Origin: Lysobacterales bacterium
Lineage (GTDB): Bacteria; Pseudomonadota; Gammaproteobacteria; Xanthomonadales; Ahniellaceae
Direction of reading: 5' to 3'
Assembly: GCA_016182785.1 (NCBI GenBank)
Contig: JACPFU010000004.1
Span: forward strand, 124,001-188,000
DNA length: 64,000 nt
Part shown: one piece after another, positions 5,795 through 14,091 of the stretch
Layout of the letters: each line of letters opens with the position of its first letter
How positions within the stretch are numbered: the first letter of the stretch is position 1
Made by a program: the position numbers and the translations under genes
Notes under the pieces: model-generated
Database searches by the model: none
Seen by the model: the letters and a program-made list of their open reading frames with translations, nothing else
Told to the model about the DNA's origin: nothing

Positions 5795-8458
5795 GTGCAG
5801 GCCGCGCACTGGCAACGCCTGAAGCCCTGGCTGGAGCAGCTGCTCGACGCCGAGGTTGGCACGCGCGCGAGCATTCTCGACGCGCTGCCGCAGGCTGACC
5901 GCGAACTGCGCGCCGATCTGGAAGCGCTGCTGCGCGAACATGATGCCGGCGCCAGCCTCGATCAGGGCGCGGTCGCGATTGCGGCGCCGTTGCTTGATGG
6001 CGGGCATTCCACGGCCGAGCTCGAAGGCGAGCGTGTCGGCCAGCAGATCGGTCCGTATCGTCTGAAGCGCCTGCTTGGCAGTGGTGGCATGGGCGCGGTG
6101 TACCTGGCCGAGCGCGAGCAGGACGGCTTCACCCAGCGCGTGGCCTTGAAGGTGATCCGCAACGTCATCGGCGGAGGTTCGGCGCGCAAGCGCTTCGATC
6201 GCGAACGCCAGATCCTGGCCGAACTCAAGCATCCCAACATCGCACCGTTGCTCGACGGCGGCAGCACCGAGGACGGCGCGCCGTACTACACCATGGAGTA
6301 CGTCGAGGGCGTGCCGATCAGCGACTTCTGCCGCGCTCGCGGCGAAGACCTGCGGCTGCCGCTGCGACTGATGTTGAAGGTCGCCGCGGCGCTGGCGCAT
6401 GCGCACCAGCGCCTGGTCATCCATCGCGACATCAAGCCATCGAACATCCTGGTGACGGAGGAGCGGCACGTGAAGCTGCTCGACTTCGGCATCGCCAAAC
6501 CGGTGTCGGTGACCGCCGGCGCTTCGCTGACGCGCGGCACGCTCGGTCCGATGACGCCGGAGTACGCAGCGCCGGAGCAGTTTCGCGGTGGCGCCATCAC
6601 CGTCGCCACCGACATCTACCAGTTCGGCGTGCTGCTCTATCGCCTGCTCACCGGACGCCTGCCCTACGACGCCGATCCGCACGACAACCTCGGCTGGGCG
6701 CGCGCGGTGACCGAGCAGGAGCCGATGGCACTGGTGCGCGCGCTCTCGGTGACGCGGCGGCGCGGGCGCAGCGATGCCGGCGAGTTGGCGCCGCGGCGTG
6801 GCGCCGACCCGCGCCGGCTGCGGCGCTGGTTGAGCGGCGATCTCGACGCGGTGGTGCGCAAGGCGCTGGCCAAGCGCCCGGAAGATCGCTACCGCTCGAT
6901 GGACGCGCTGATCGCCGACCTCGAAGCCTTTCTGCGTGGCGATCCGGTCGCGGCGCGACGCACGGGCGCCGTCGACCGGCTGCGGCGCTTCGTCACGCGC
7001 CACATCGTCGCGGTGGCCACCGGTTGCCTGCTCGGCCTGGCGCTGATCGGCACCACCGTGTTTGCGCTGGGCGAGGCGCGGCGCGCGCGCGACGAGGCGG
7101 CGCGCGCGAATGCGGCCGTCGGGTTCGTCGAGGAGATGTTCCGGCAACTCGACCCAAGCCGCGGCGGCTCGCGCGAACAGCAGGCCCAGGCCATGCTCGA
7201 GTTCGCTGCCGCGCGCATCGACCGCGACAGCGATGGCCAGCCGCTGCTGCTGGTGCGCCTCGATCTGCTGGTCGGCAATGCCTTCGTCACGCTTGGCGAT
7301 CTGCTGCAGGCCGGGCGTCGCTTCGAGCATGCGCGTGAGCTGCTGCGCCGCGAGCGCGGCGCGGGCCCGCTGCTGGTCGCCCAGGTGCTGGAACGCTCGG
7401 CGTGGACCACCTACCGCAGTGGCCAGGTCGATGCGGCGCGGGCCTTGCTCGATGAAGCCGAGCATCTGCTCGCGGAAGTCGACGCAAGCACTGCCGATGT
7501 CGCCATCGCCATCACCACCGATCGTGCGATCTTCGAGCGGGACCGCGGTCGCTATGCGCAGTCCTTGCCGTTCGCCGAGCGCGCACTGGAGCTGGCACGA
7601 CGCTTTGATCCACCCGGCGGCAGCGAACGCGCCGCGCGCGGGCAGCTGCGGCTGGCCGCGGCGTACAAGGACGTCGGCCGCTTCGACGAGGCGGTCGAAC
7701 AGTGCCGCAGCGCGCGCCGTTGGCTGGCGGCGAATCTCGGCGCGCAAGACCTGCTCACGGTCAGCGCCGACGAGTTGCTCGGCTGGATCCTCACCTCTAC
7801 CGACCGTCTAGCGGAGGCCGAGACCCTGCTCGAAGCGGCAGGTGCGCGACTGCGCGAAGCGCTTGGCCCGGACAGCACTCGCTACGGGACCAACCTGTTC
7901 AATCGCGGCCTGCTGTACCGGCGTCAGGGCCAGATCGAGCGTGCGCACGCCGCCTTCGTCGAAGTGACCGAGATCTATGCGCGCAGTTCCGGCGGGGAAT
8001 CGCTGGGACTTGGCTGGGCGCTGTGGAATCTCGGCAACCTGTCGCTGGAACTCGGTCGCGTGGAGGAAGCCATCGGTGAGCTGGAGCGCGTCGACACGAT
8101 CTGGCAGCAAGCGATGACCGGTACTTCGCCGGTGCAGGCGCAACTTTGGGCCGATCTCGCCGGCGCCCGCATTCGTGGTGGGCAGTCACGGCGAGCGCTG
8201 CAGGCATTGCCCGCGGCGCTGGAGCGGGTGCGTGCGGCCGGGCTCGGCGACGACGAAGTGGTGGTGCGCCTGCTGGCGCTGCAAGCCGCTGCCGCCAGCG
8301 TCGAAGGCGACACCGCGGCCGCCACCGAGGCACGTGCGCAGGCGCTGCGGGAAGCCGAGCGCATCGCCACGAGTGCCCGTGCGCGCCGCGAATTGCACGC
8401 GCAGATCGAGACGTGGAGCGCGCTGCGCGCGGATGCGTCGGTGAAGGCGAGCGACTGA
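5795..8458 (+). CDS. Membrane Ser/Thr protein kinase with C-terminal TPR-like region
   Basis: Predicted product of 887 residues, GTG start three bases after the sigma factor gene. An N-terminal alpha-helical segment (1-80) resembles those of other sigma-linked kinases. The Hanks-type kinase domain runs from about 86 to 385: glycine loop GSGGMGAVYLA, VALKVI lysine, catalytic HRDIKPSN near 210, DFGIAK, and activation-segment TPEYAAPEQ, all intact. A transmembrane helix lies near residues 403-422. Residues 430-880 are Ala/Leu/Arg-rich helical repeats (for example ALELARRFDP, LFNRGLLYRRQGQIERAHAAF) typical of TPRs; by the topology they would be periplasmic. Probably senses an envelope signal and phosphorylates the neighbouring sigma factor (inference). 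Confidence 0.93.
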   Translation: MQAAHWQRLKPWLEQLLDAEVGTRASILDALPQADRELRADLEALLREHDAGASLDQGAVAIAAPLLDGGHSTAELEGERVGQQIGPYRLKRLLGSGGMGAVYLAEREQDGFTQRVALKVIRNVIGGGSARKRFDRERQILAELKHPNIAPLLDGGSTEDGAPYYTMEYVEGVPISDFCRARGEDLRLPLRLMLKVAAALAHAHQRLVIHRDIKPSNILVTEERHVKLLDFGIAKPVSVTAGASLTRGTLGPMTPEYAAPEQFRGGAITVATDIYQFGVLLYRLLTGRLPYDADPHDNLGWARAVTEQEPMALVRALSVTRRRGRSDAGELAPRRGADPRRLRRWLSGDLDAVVRKALAKRPEDRYRSMDALIADLEAFLRGDPVAARRTGAVDRLRRFVTRHIVAVATGCLLGLALIGTTVFALGEARRARDEAARANAAVGFVEEMFRQLDPSRGGSREQQAQAMLEFAAARIDRDSDGQPLLLVRLDLLVGNAFVTLGDLLQAGRRFEHARELLRRERGAGPLLVAQVLERSAWTTYRSGQVDAARALLDEAEHLLAEVDASTADVAIAITTDRAIFERDRGRYAQSLPFAERALELARRFDPPGGSERAARGQLRLAAAYKDVGRFDEAVEQCRSARRWLAANLGAQDLLTVSADELLGWILTSTDRLAEAETLLEAAGARLREALGPDSTRYGTNLFNRGLLYRRQGQIERAHAAFVEVTEIYARSSGGESLGLGWALWNLGNLSLELGRVEEAIGELERVDTIWQQAMTGTSPVQAQLWADLAGARIRGGQSRRALQALPAALERVRAAGLGDDEVVVRLLALQAAAASVEGDTAAATEARAQALREAERIATSARARRELHAQIETWSALRADASVKASD

Positions 8459-8527
8459 AGCGACGCGATGTCCGGTCGCCGGAGTGGACTTCGTACAGAA
8501 CGGAGACACCCAACCGAGGCCTCCGCC

Positions 8528-9583
8528 ATGAACACCCGCACGCTGATCCTCGCCACCGCCCTCTGCATCAGCGCTTCCGCTGAAGCCGCGGTGTTCTGTG
8601 TCGGCGATTCCGCCGCGCTGACCCAGGCCCTGGCCACGGCCGGCAGCAATGCCTGGACCGACGCCATCCGCATCCGCGAGGGCACCTACTCCGCGCCCGT
8701 GGGCGGCTGGACCTACTTCCCCAATCCGTCCGACCAGGACTACTACCTGTCGATTACCGGCGGGTGGGACGCCAACTGCGGGCTGCAGTCGCTCGACAGC
8801 AGCCTGACCAAGCTCTCCGGCGGTTTCGCACGGCGCGTCCTCGCGGTCTCGCGCGGCAACGGCAGCAGCGCCGAGCTCGAGATCTCCGGGCTCAGTCTGG
8901 TCAACGGCTTCTCCTCCAGCCAGGACTACGAGACCAACCTGGGACTGGCGCTGCGCGTCTACAGCCACGCGCACAGCGGGCCGCTGCGGGTTGAAAACGT
9001 GATCGTGCGCGACAACTCCAGCCTGCACGGATTGGGTTCGGTATTCCTGTCGTCCAAGGGTCCAATCTACTTCCGTAACAACCTGGTTGCCGACAACGAC
9101 TCCGGCAACGGCTCCATGGGTGTGACGTTCGTGGGTAGCGGGACCGCCTACGTCAGCAACAACACCATCGTGAACAACGTCACCCTGAGCACGCCCAGCA
9201 TCGGCATGGGGCTGGATGTGTCCGGTGGCACCGGTGCGCGCTATCTGAGCAACAACATCGTCTGGGGCAACGCCACGTTTGCCAACAGCTGGGACGTGGA
9301 TTCCGACCCGATGGTGCTGATGATCGGCAACAACATCGGATCGATGTATGGCACCAATGCGGCCGGCAGCAGCAGCAACACCGCCGTTGACCCGATGTTC
9401 CAGTCGCCGGCCGACTATCGCCTGCAGCCGGGCTCGCCGCTGCACAACGCCGGCGTCAACGCGCCGCTGGGTGGCCTCGCGAGCTACGATCTCCTCGGCA
9501 TGGCGAGAATCCTGAACGGCGTGACCGATGTTGGCGCCTACGAGTCGCAGATGAGCGCGATCTTCAAGAACTCTTTCGAATGA
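8528..9583 (+). CDS. Secreted right-handed beta-helix protein with F-K-N-S-F-E C-terminus
   Basis: Predicted product of 351 residues with a signal peptide (MNTRTLILATALCISASAEA). The body contains repeated short strands with Asn and Val/Ile ladders (VENVIVRDNSS, IYFRNNLVADNDSG, AYVSNNTIVNN, YLSNNIVWGNA), characteristic of pectate-lyase-type parallel beta-helices. A conserved end motif (DPMFQSPADYRLQPGSPLHNAG...DVGAYE) is common in choice-of-anchor or polymorphic-outer-membrane-like secreted proteins. The final residues AIFKNSFE match the tail of two other secreted proteins in the window. No catalytic residues could be assigned. It lies 69 bases after the kinase gene and may be a target of that regulatory pair (inference). 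Confidence 0.75.
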   Translation: MNTRTLILATALCISASAEAAVFCVGDSAALTQALATAGSNAWTDAIRIREGTYSAPVGGWTYFPNPSDQDYYLSITGGWDANCGLQSLDSSLTKLSGGFARRVLAVSRGNGSSAELEISGLSLVNGFSSSQDYETNLGLALRVYSHAHSGPLRVENVIVRDNSSLHGLGSVFLSSKGPIYFRNNLVADNDSGNGSMGVTFVGSGTAYVSNNTIVNNVTLSTPSIGMGLDVSGGTGARYLSNNIVWGNATFANSWDVDSDPMVLMIGNNIGSMYGTNAAGSSSNTAVDPMFQSPADYRLQPGSPLHNAGVNAPLGGLASYDLLGMARILNGVTDVGAYESQMSAIFKNSFE

Positions 9584-9634
9584 GCCGCGGCCGCCGGACT
9601 TGCAGGACGGGGCGCACTGCGATGAACTCGCGCC

Positions 9635-10417
9635 ATGGCCCGTGAACCGAAATTGCCGCAGTCGGAAGCCGAGCAGCGCCGCGAGCTCGGCGGCTACAGC
9701 GAGGCCGAGTTCGATCGCGAGTTCGTGCGCTCGCAACGCTCGGACCTGGCCAGTGTCGCGATCCGCGTGGTGTTGCTGGTCATCGTCTACGGGCTGCTGG
9801 CGCGCGCGATCCACCGCTTCGATCCGCCGCCGTGGTTGCTCGTGCTGCCGTTCGCGAGCGAGTTTCTCGCGATCTTTGTGGTCGGCTGGTTCCTGTCCAG
9901 GTTCGTGGTGTCGTGCAAGGCCTTTCGCAAGAGCGCCGGCAGTACCGGGCTGCTGCTGTTCTGGATCGTGCTGATCGTGGGCGCCATGGCGGCGGCGATC
10001 GTGCTCAACCCCGGCGGCGCCGGTCGCTCCGACACGCCGCGGCAGGCGTTCGCGGAAGCCTGGCAGTGGATCGTGCGCACCGACCTGCACTGGGCGCTGG
10101 CGGCGATGTTCGCGGCCCTGGTCGGCTCGACCGTCCAGGAAGTCGTGCGCTGGAAACAGGAACGCGGCGTGTTCGTCTGGGCCGCGATCATGACCGCCGG
10201 CTTCCGCTTCGGCATCGCCTTCCTGGTCGCCTTCCTCGCCGGCTTCATCGTGATCTTCGCGGGCGACGTTCTGCTGCCGGTGGTGGGCCGGTTGTTCGAC
10301 GGTGGCGGCAGCGCACTCACCTGGACGGTGTACGGGTTCGTCGTATTGGTCGAGGTGCTGACCCTGGTGGTGGCGGTGCTGATGCACCGCGACGCGCTGA
10401 AGCCGAAGGCGCAGTGA
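9635..10417 (+). CDS. Multi-pass membrane protein of unknown function
   Basis: Predicted product of 260 residues. A charged N-terminus (about 40 residues, YSEAEFDREFVRSQR) is followed by six likely membrane helices: near 42-60, 67-87, 100-122, 152-172, 184-215 and 232-252. No domain is recognised. The ribosome site is weak, so the ATG at 9635 is the best rather than a certain start. The stop codon touches a long palindrome that separates it from the convergent E2 gene. Confidence 0.6.
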   Translation: MAREPKLPQSEAEQRRELGGYSEAEFDREFVRSQRSDLASVAIRVVLLVIVYGLLARAIHRFDPPPWLLVLPFASEFLAIFVVGWFLSRFVVSCKAFRKSAGSTGLLLFWIVLIVGAMAAAIVLNPGGAGRSDTPRQAFAEAWQWIVRTDLHWALAAMFAALVGSTVQEVVRWKQERGVFVWAAIMTAGFRFGIAFLVAFLAGFIVIFAGDVLLPVVGRLFDGGGSALTWTVYGFVVLVEVLTLVVAVLMHRDALKPKAQ

Positions 10418-10510
10418 AAAACGGGGTCAGAGTACATTTCCTGCAGACTGGAGCTACGGCCGCAGTAGCCGGGAAATGTACTCTGACCCCGTTTTTCGAC
10501 CCCGTTTTTC
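10417..10510. repeat. Long perfect palindrome with GGGGTCAGAGTACATTT core; likely bidirectional terminator
   Basis: Two 25-base arms (10417-10441 and 10472-10496) are perfect inverted copies, running from an A5 tract through CGGGGTCAGAGTACATTTCC. The 30-base loop contains a smaller inverted repeat (GCTAC...GTAGC). A partial third copy of the arm end (CGACCCCGTTTTTC, 10497-10510) follows directly. It fills the entire gap between two convergent genes and starts on the stop codon of one. The A and T tracts flanking the stem suit termination on both strands. The GGGGTCAGAGTACATTT core resembles sequence I recall near REP-associated tyrosine transposases; no transposase is present here. Confidence 0.75.
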
Positions 10511-11896
10511 TTAGTGCGAACGCGCCAGGTCGTCGAGCATCACCTTGAGGAAACGCGCGGCCTCGCCGCCGGTGCAGGCGCGGTGGTCGAAGGTCAGCGA
10601 CAGCGGCAGCACCTTGTGCGTTTCGATGCCGCCGATCACCGGCACCAGTTGGTGGCGGCCCTTGCCGGCGCCGATGATGGCGACGCAGGGCGGCACGATC
10701 ACCGGCGTCGCATAGCGGCCGGCGTACATGCCGAAGTTCGACAGCGAGATGGTGTAGCCCTTCAGTTCATCGGCGGCGATCGAGCGGTCCTCGACCTGCG
10801 CGCGCAGCCGGTTCACGCCTTCGCGGATACTGCGTGCGTCGAGCATGTCGGCATTGCGCAGCGCCGGAACGAACAGGCCTTCGGGCGTGTCGACGGCGAT
10901 GCCGACGTCAACGCGCGAATGCAGGGTGCGCGTGCTGTTTTGCATGTCGAACCACGCGTTCAAGGCCGGCTCGGCCTTGCAGGCGGCGACGATGGCGCGG
11001 ATCAGGCGCGCAGTGATGTCGTTGCCCGGCGTCCATGCGTGCAGGTCGGCGTCGTCGCAGAGCGTGGTCGGCACCACCTGGGCGTGCGCCTCGGCCATGA
11101 TCCGCGCCATGTTGCGGCGCACGCCGCGGATCGGTTCGGGCTGGCCCGAAGCCTGCACGTTCGGCGGCGTGGTGCGCACCGGCTTGCCGGCGAGTGAGCG
11201 CGGGTCGCTGGCGTATCGCGACGTGGACGTCGCTCCCACTGCCTCGTCTCCGGACGCGCTCGCGGGGGGGGCGGGGAGGGGAGCGGAGCGCGGCGCGCTT
11301 GCGGTTGCCGGTGCAGCCGGTGGCGCTGCGCTCAAGCTCGCCGGATTCGCCGCGGCGGCCTTCACGTCCTGCATCGTGATCACGCCATCGGCGCCGCTCG
11401 GGCGCACGCGCGCCAGATCGATGCCGAGCTTCTTCGCCAGCGCGCGCACCGCCGGCATCGCCTTGATGCCGCCGATCGCGATCACCGCCTCGTGCTTGAC
11501 CTCGTTGCTCGCCTGCATCGCGCCGACCACGGTGCCGGCATCGACGCGCTCTGCCGCGGGTGCGGGCATCGAGGCGGCAGCTGAGGGGCTCTTCGGCTTC
11601 GGCGCATGTTGATGCCCGGTGTCCTCGGCCTCGGCGCGCTGCGGCAGGTTCGGGTCGATCTCGAAGGTCGCGAGCGGGGCGCCGGTGTCGATCACGTCGC
11701 CGGCCTGGCCATGCAGCTTGGTCACGACGCCGGAGAACGGCGACGGCACCTCGACCACCGCCTTCGCCGTCTCCATCGACACCATCGGCTGGTCGAGCAG
11801 CACCTTGTCGCCTTCCTTCACCAGCCATTCGACGATCTCGGCGTCGGGCAGACCTTCGCCGAGGTCGGGCAGATGGAAATCCTTGGTCGTGCTCAT
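10511..11896 (-). CDS. bkdB: Branched-chain 2-oxoacid dehydrogenase E2 (dihydrolipoamide acyltransferase)
   Basis: Predicted product of 461 residues. It accepts acyl groups from E1 on a swinging lipoyl arm and passes them to CoA. The lipoyl domain (1-80) has lysine 45 in SMETAKAVVEV. A peripheral-subunit-binding domain lies near 140-178 (AMPAVRALAKKLGIDLARV) between long Ala/Pro linkers. The catalytic domain ends with FDHRACTGGEAARFL; the active-site His is about residue 438. The usual HxxxDG motif reads HRACTG, with Thr in place of Asp. It is the last gene of an E1-alpha, E1-beta, E2 run; no E3 gene is in the window. The branched-chain rather than pyruvate assignment rests on the separate alpha/beta E1 subunits. 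Confidence 0.9.
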   Translation of the reverse strand: MSTTKDFHLPDLGEGLPDAEIVEWLVKEGDKVLLDQPMVSMETAKAVVEVPSPFSGVVTKLHGQAGDVIDTGAPLATFEIDPNLPQRAEAEDTGHQHAPKPKSPSAAASMPAPAAERVDAGTVVGAMQASNEVKHEAVIAIGGIKAMPAVRALAKKLGIDLARVRPSGADGVITMQDVKAAAANPASLSAAPPAAPATASAPRSAPLPAPPASASGDEAVGATSTSRYASDPRSLAGKPVRTTPPNVQASGQPEPIRGVRRNMARIMAEAHAQVVPTTLCDDADLHAWTPGNDITARLIRAIVAACKAEPALNAWFDMQNSTRTLHSRVDVGIAVDTPEGLFVPALRNADMLDARSIREGVNRLRAQVEDRSIAADELKGYTISLSNFGMYAGRYATPVIVPPCVAIIGAGKGRHQLVPVIGGIETHKVLPLSLTFDHRACTGGEAARFLKVMLDDLARSH

Positions 11897-11917
11897 GGAT
11901 GCTCTCCTCTCTCGGAC

Positions 11918-12898
11918 CTAGCGATACGCCAACGTGCGCTTCGCAGCCGCAACGATGCGGTCGACGCTCGGAAGGTATTTCATTTCCAGCCGGAACAGCG
12001 GCATCGGGGTGTCGTAGCCGGTGACGCGCTCGACCGGCGCGACCAGGTCGAACATGGCCTTCTCGGCCAGTTGCGCGGCGATCTCGGCGCCGATGCCGCA
12101 GGTGCGCGCGGCCTCGTGCACGATCACGCAGCGGCCGGTCTTCTTCACCGACTCGTGGATGGTGTCGAAATCGAGCGGCTTCACCGTGGCGACGTCGATG
12201 ACCTCCGTGCTGATGCCTTCGCCGGCCAGTGCGTCGGCGGCCTCCAGCGCTTCCTTGACGTGCGCGCCCCAGGTCACGAGCGTGAGGTCGGAACCGTCGC
12301 GCAGCACGAAGCAGACATCGAGCGGCAATGGCTCGCCGTCGTCCGCCACTTCTTCCTTGTACTGGCGATAGATGCGCTTGGGCTCGAAGAAGATCACCGG
12401 GTCGGGGTCGCGGATTGCCGCGAGCAGCAGGCCATAGGCGCGCGCCGGACTGGACGGAATGACCACGCGCAGCCCCGGGATATGCGCGAACAGCGCCTCC
12501 GGTGCTTCCGAGTGGTGTTCGGGCGCGCGGATGCCGCCGCCCCAGGGCGCGCGCAGCACCATCGGGCAGTGCAGGCGGCCGCGGGTGCGCGTGCGCATGC
12601 GCGCGGCATGGCAGACGATGTGGTCCATCATCGGGAAGATGAATCCGTCGAACTGCGCCTCGGCCACCGCCTTCATGCCCTGGAAGGCCATGCCGACGGC
12701 GAGTCCGGCGATCGAGGTTTCATCGAGCGGGGTGTCGATCACGCGCTCGGAACCAAAGCGCGCATGCAGTCCGGCGGTGGCGCGGAACACGCCGCCGTTG
12801 ACGCCGACGTCCTCGCCGAGCACGACCACGCTCGGGTCGTGCTTGAGCTCGTAGGCGAGCGCCTGCGTCACCGCTTCGATCAGGGTGATCTCAGCCAT
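11918..12898 (-). CDS. bkdA2: Branched-chain 2-oxoacid dehydrogenase E1, beta subunit
   Basis: Predicted product of 326 residues, the usual length for the family. It pairs with E1-alpha to form the thiamine-diphosphate site that decarboxylates branched-chain 2-oxoacids from Val, Leu and Ile. Visible hallmarks: VVLGEDVGVNGGVFRATAGL near the start, DTPLDETSIAGLAVGMAFQG, and the C-terminal transketolase-type segment (SDLTLVTWGAHVKEALEAAD, EVIDVATVKPLD). Its start overlaps the E1-alpha stop by eight bases, and E2 follows 21 bases later, so the three are one operon. Confidence 0.93.
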   Translation of the reverse strand: MAEITLIEAVTQALAYELKHDPSVVVLGEDVGVNGGVFRATAGLHARFGSERVIDTPLDETSIAGLAVGMAFQGMKAVAEAQFDGFIFPMMDHIVCHAARMRTRTRGRLHCPMVLRAPWGGGIRAPEHHSEAPEALFAHIPGLRVVIPSSPARAYGLLLAAIRDPDPVIFFEPKRIYRQYKEEVADDGEPLPLDVCFVLRDGSDLTLVTWGAHVKEALEAADALAGEGISTEVIDVATVKPLDFDTIHESVKKTGRCVIVHEAARTCGIGAEIAAQLAEKAMFDLVAPVERVTGYDTPMPLFRLEMKYLPSVDRIVAAAKRTLAYR

Positions 12899-13970
12899 GG
12901 CCGCGGCCCTCCCAGGCGATCGCCTGCGCGCGCTGCGCGGCGATGTCGTGCGGCGCTTCGGCGTAGAGGAAATCGAAGATCGCCTCGATCGGCTGCGACT
13001 TGGTTTCGAGATAGGCGTTCACCTCGACATCGACCTCGCGCCCGCATTGTTCCTTCCATGCCTGTTCGCGCGCCGCGTCCCAGACGCCGAGCGATTCCAG
13101 GTACTGGCGCAGCCGCTTGAGCGGTTCGCGCGCCCAGGCCTCCTTGACCTCGTCCTCGCCGCGGTAGCGACGCGCGTCGTCGGCGGTGGTGTGGTCGGAC
13201 AGGCGGTAGGTGACCGCCTCGACCACGGTGCCGCCTTCGCCGCGGCGCGCGCGGGCGAGCGCTTCCTGCATCACTGCCATCATCGCGATCACGTCGTTGC
13301 CGTCCACCTGCAGGCAGTGCAGGCCACCGGCGAGGCCTTTCTGCGCCAGCGTTTCGGCGCCGGTCTGGGCGCTGCGCGGCACCGAGATCGCCCACTGGTT
13401 GTTGACCACCACGCTGACGTAGGGCAACTGGAACGCACCCGCGGAATTGAGCGCCGAATAGAAGTCGGCCTTGGAGGTGCCGCCGTCGCCGACCACGCTC
13501 ACCGCCACCCGCGGTTCATGGCGCAGCTTGAACGCGAGCGCGGCGCCGGCCGCGTGCAGGCATTGCGTCGCGATCGGCACGCACCAGGGCAGGTCGTGTT
13601 TCGGGCCGGTGAAGTCGTTGCCGCGCTCGTCGCCGCCCCAGTACATCAGCACGTGGCGTGGTTTCACGCCACGCACGAACTGCGCGCCGTACTCGCGATA
13701 CATCGGGCAGAACACGTCTTCCGGACGCATCGCCATGCCGATCGCGATATGCGCGGCCTCGTGCCCGAGGCAGGAGGCGTAGGTGCCGAGCTTGCCGGTG
13801 CGCTGCAGCGCCACCGCCTTGCCGTCGAACACGCGGGTGAAGCTCATGCGCTGGTACAGCTCGACCAGCACCGCCGGGTCCTTCGCAAACTCCGGCAGCG
13901 CGTCGACGACGCGCCCGTCCGGATCGAGGATCTGGCGATACCCGATCGTGAAACTGGCAACCGTTTTCAT
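12891..13970 (-). CDS. bkdA1: Branched-chain 2-oxoacid dehydrogenase E1, alpha subunit
   Basis: Predicted product of 359 residues. The start at 13970 has a GGAGG seven bases upstream; longer in-frame extensions lack a ribosome site. The thiamine-diphosphate motif GDGGTSKADFYSALNSAG runs to VVVNNQWAIS, as in the family. Other hallmarks are YRQILDPDGRVV, SCLGHEAAHIAIG and the phosphorylation-loop region YRLSDHTTADDARRYR. First gene of the E1-alpha/E1-beta/E2 operon; the encoded complex needs a lipoamide dehydrogenase (E3) from elsewhere. Confidence 0.94.
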   Translation of the reverse strand: MKTVASFTIGYRQILDPDGRVVDALPEFAKDPAVLVELYQRMSFTRVFDGKAVALQRTGKLGTYASCLGHEAAHIAIGMAMRPEDVFCPMYREYGAQFVRGVKPRHVLMYWGGDERGNDFTGPKHDLPWCVPIATQCLHAAGAALAFKLRHEPRVAVSVVGDGGTSKADFYSALNSAGAFQLPYVSVVVNNQWAISVPRSAQTGAETLAQKGLAGGLHCLQVDGNDVIAMMAVMQEALARARRGEGGTVVEAVTYRLSDHTTADDARRYRGEDEVKEAWAREPLKRLRQYLESLGVWDAAREQAWKEQCGREVDVEVNAYLETKSQPIEAIFDFLYAEAPHDIAAQRAQAIAWEGRGHG

Positions 13971-13994
13971 TTCGCCCTCCCGAGGCAGGTCGGC

Positions 13995-14024
13995 TTGATA
14001 GCAAGGCGCGCCCCGCGTGCGCAA
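13995..14024 (-). promoter_or_regulatory. Candidate promoter of the bkd operon
   Basis: On the minus strand, TTGCGC (14019-14024) lies 18 bases before TATCAA (13995-14000), about 25 bases upstream of the E1-alpha ATG. The match is moderate. The position between divergent genes is right for a promoter. Confidence 0.3.
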
Positions 14025-14091
14025 GCCGCGTCGCCGCTTGCGCCGGCCGCGCGCATCGGCTAATCCGGCGAGACGCATCGGGAATCCTGAC

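Noticed and set aside
5192-7747. Minus-strand open frame of 851 codons opposite the kinase gene
   Set aside because: It lies wholly antisense to a kinase with intact catalytic motifs. Its composition (Ala, Arg, Gln, His rich) is typical of shadow frames in GC-rich DNA, and it has no recognisable domain.
8186-10387. Minus-strand open frame of 733 codons
   Set aside because: Antisense to the kinase end, the beta-helix gene and a membrane protein gene; His/Gln/Arg-rich shadow composition.
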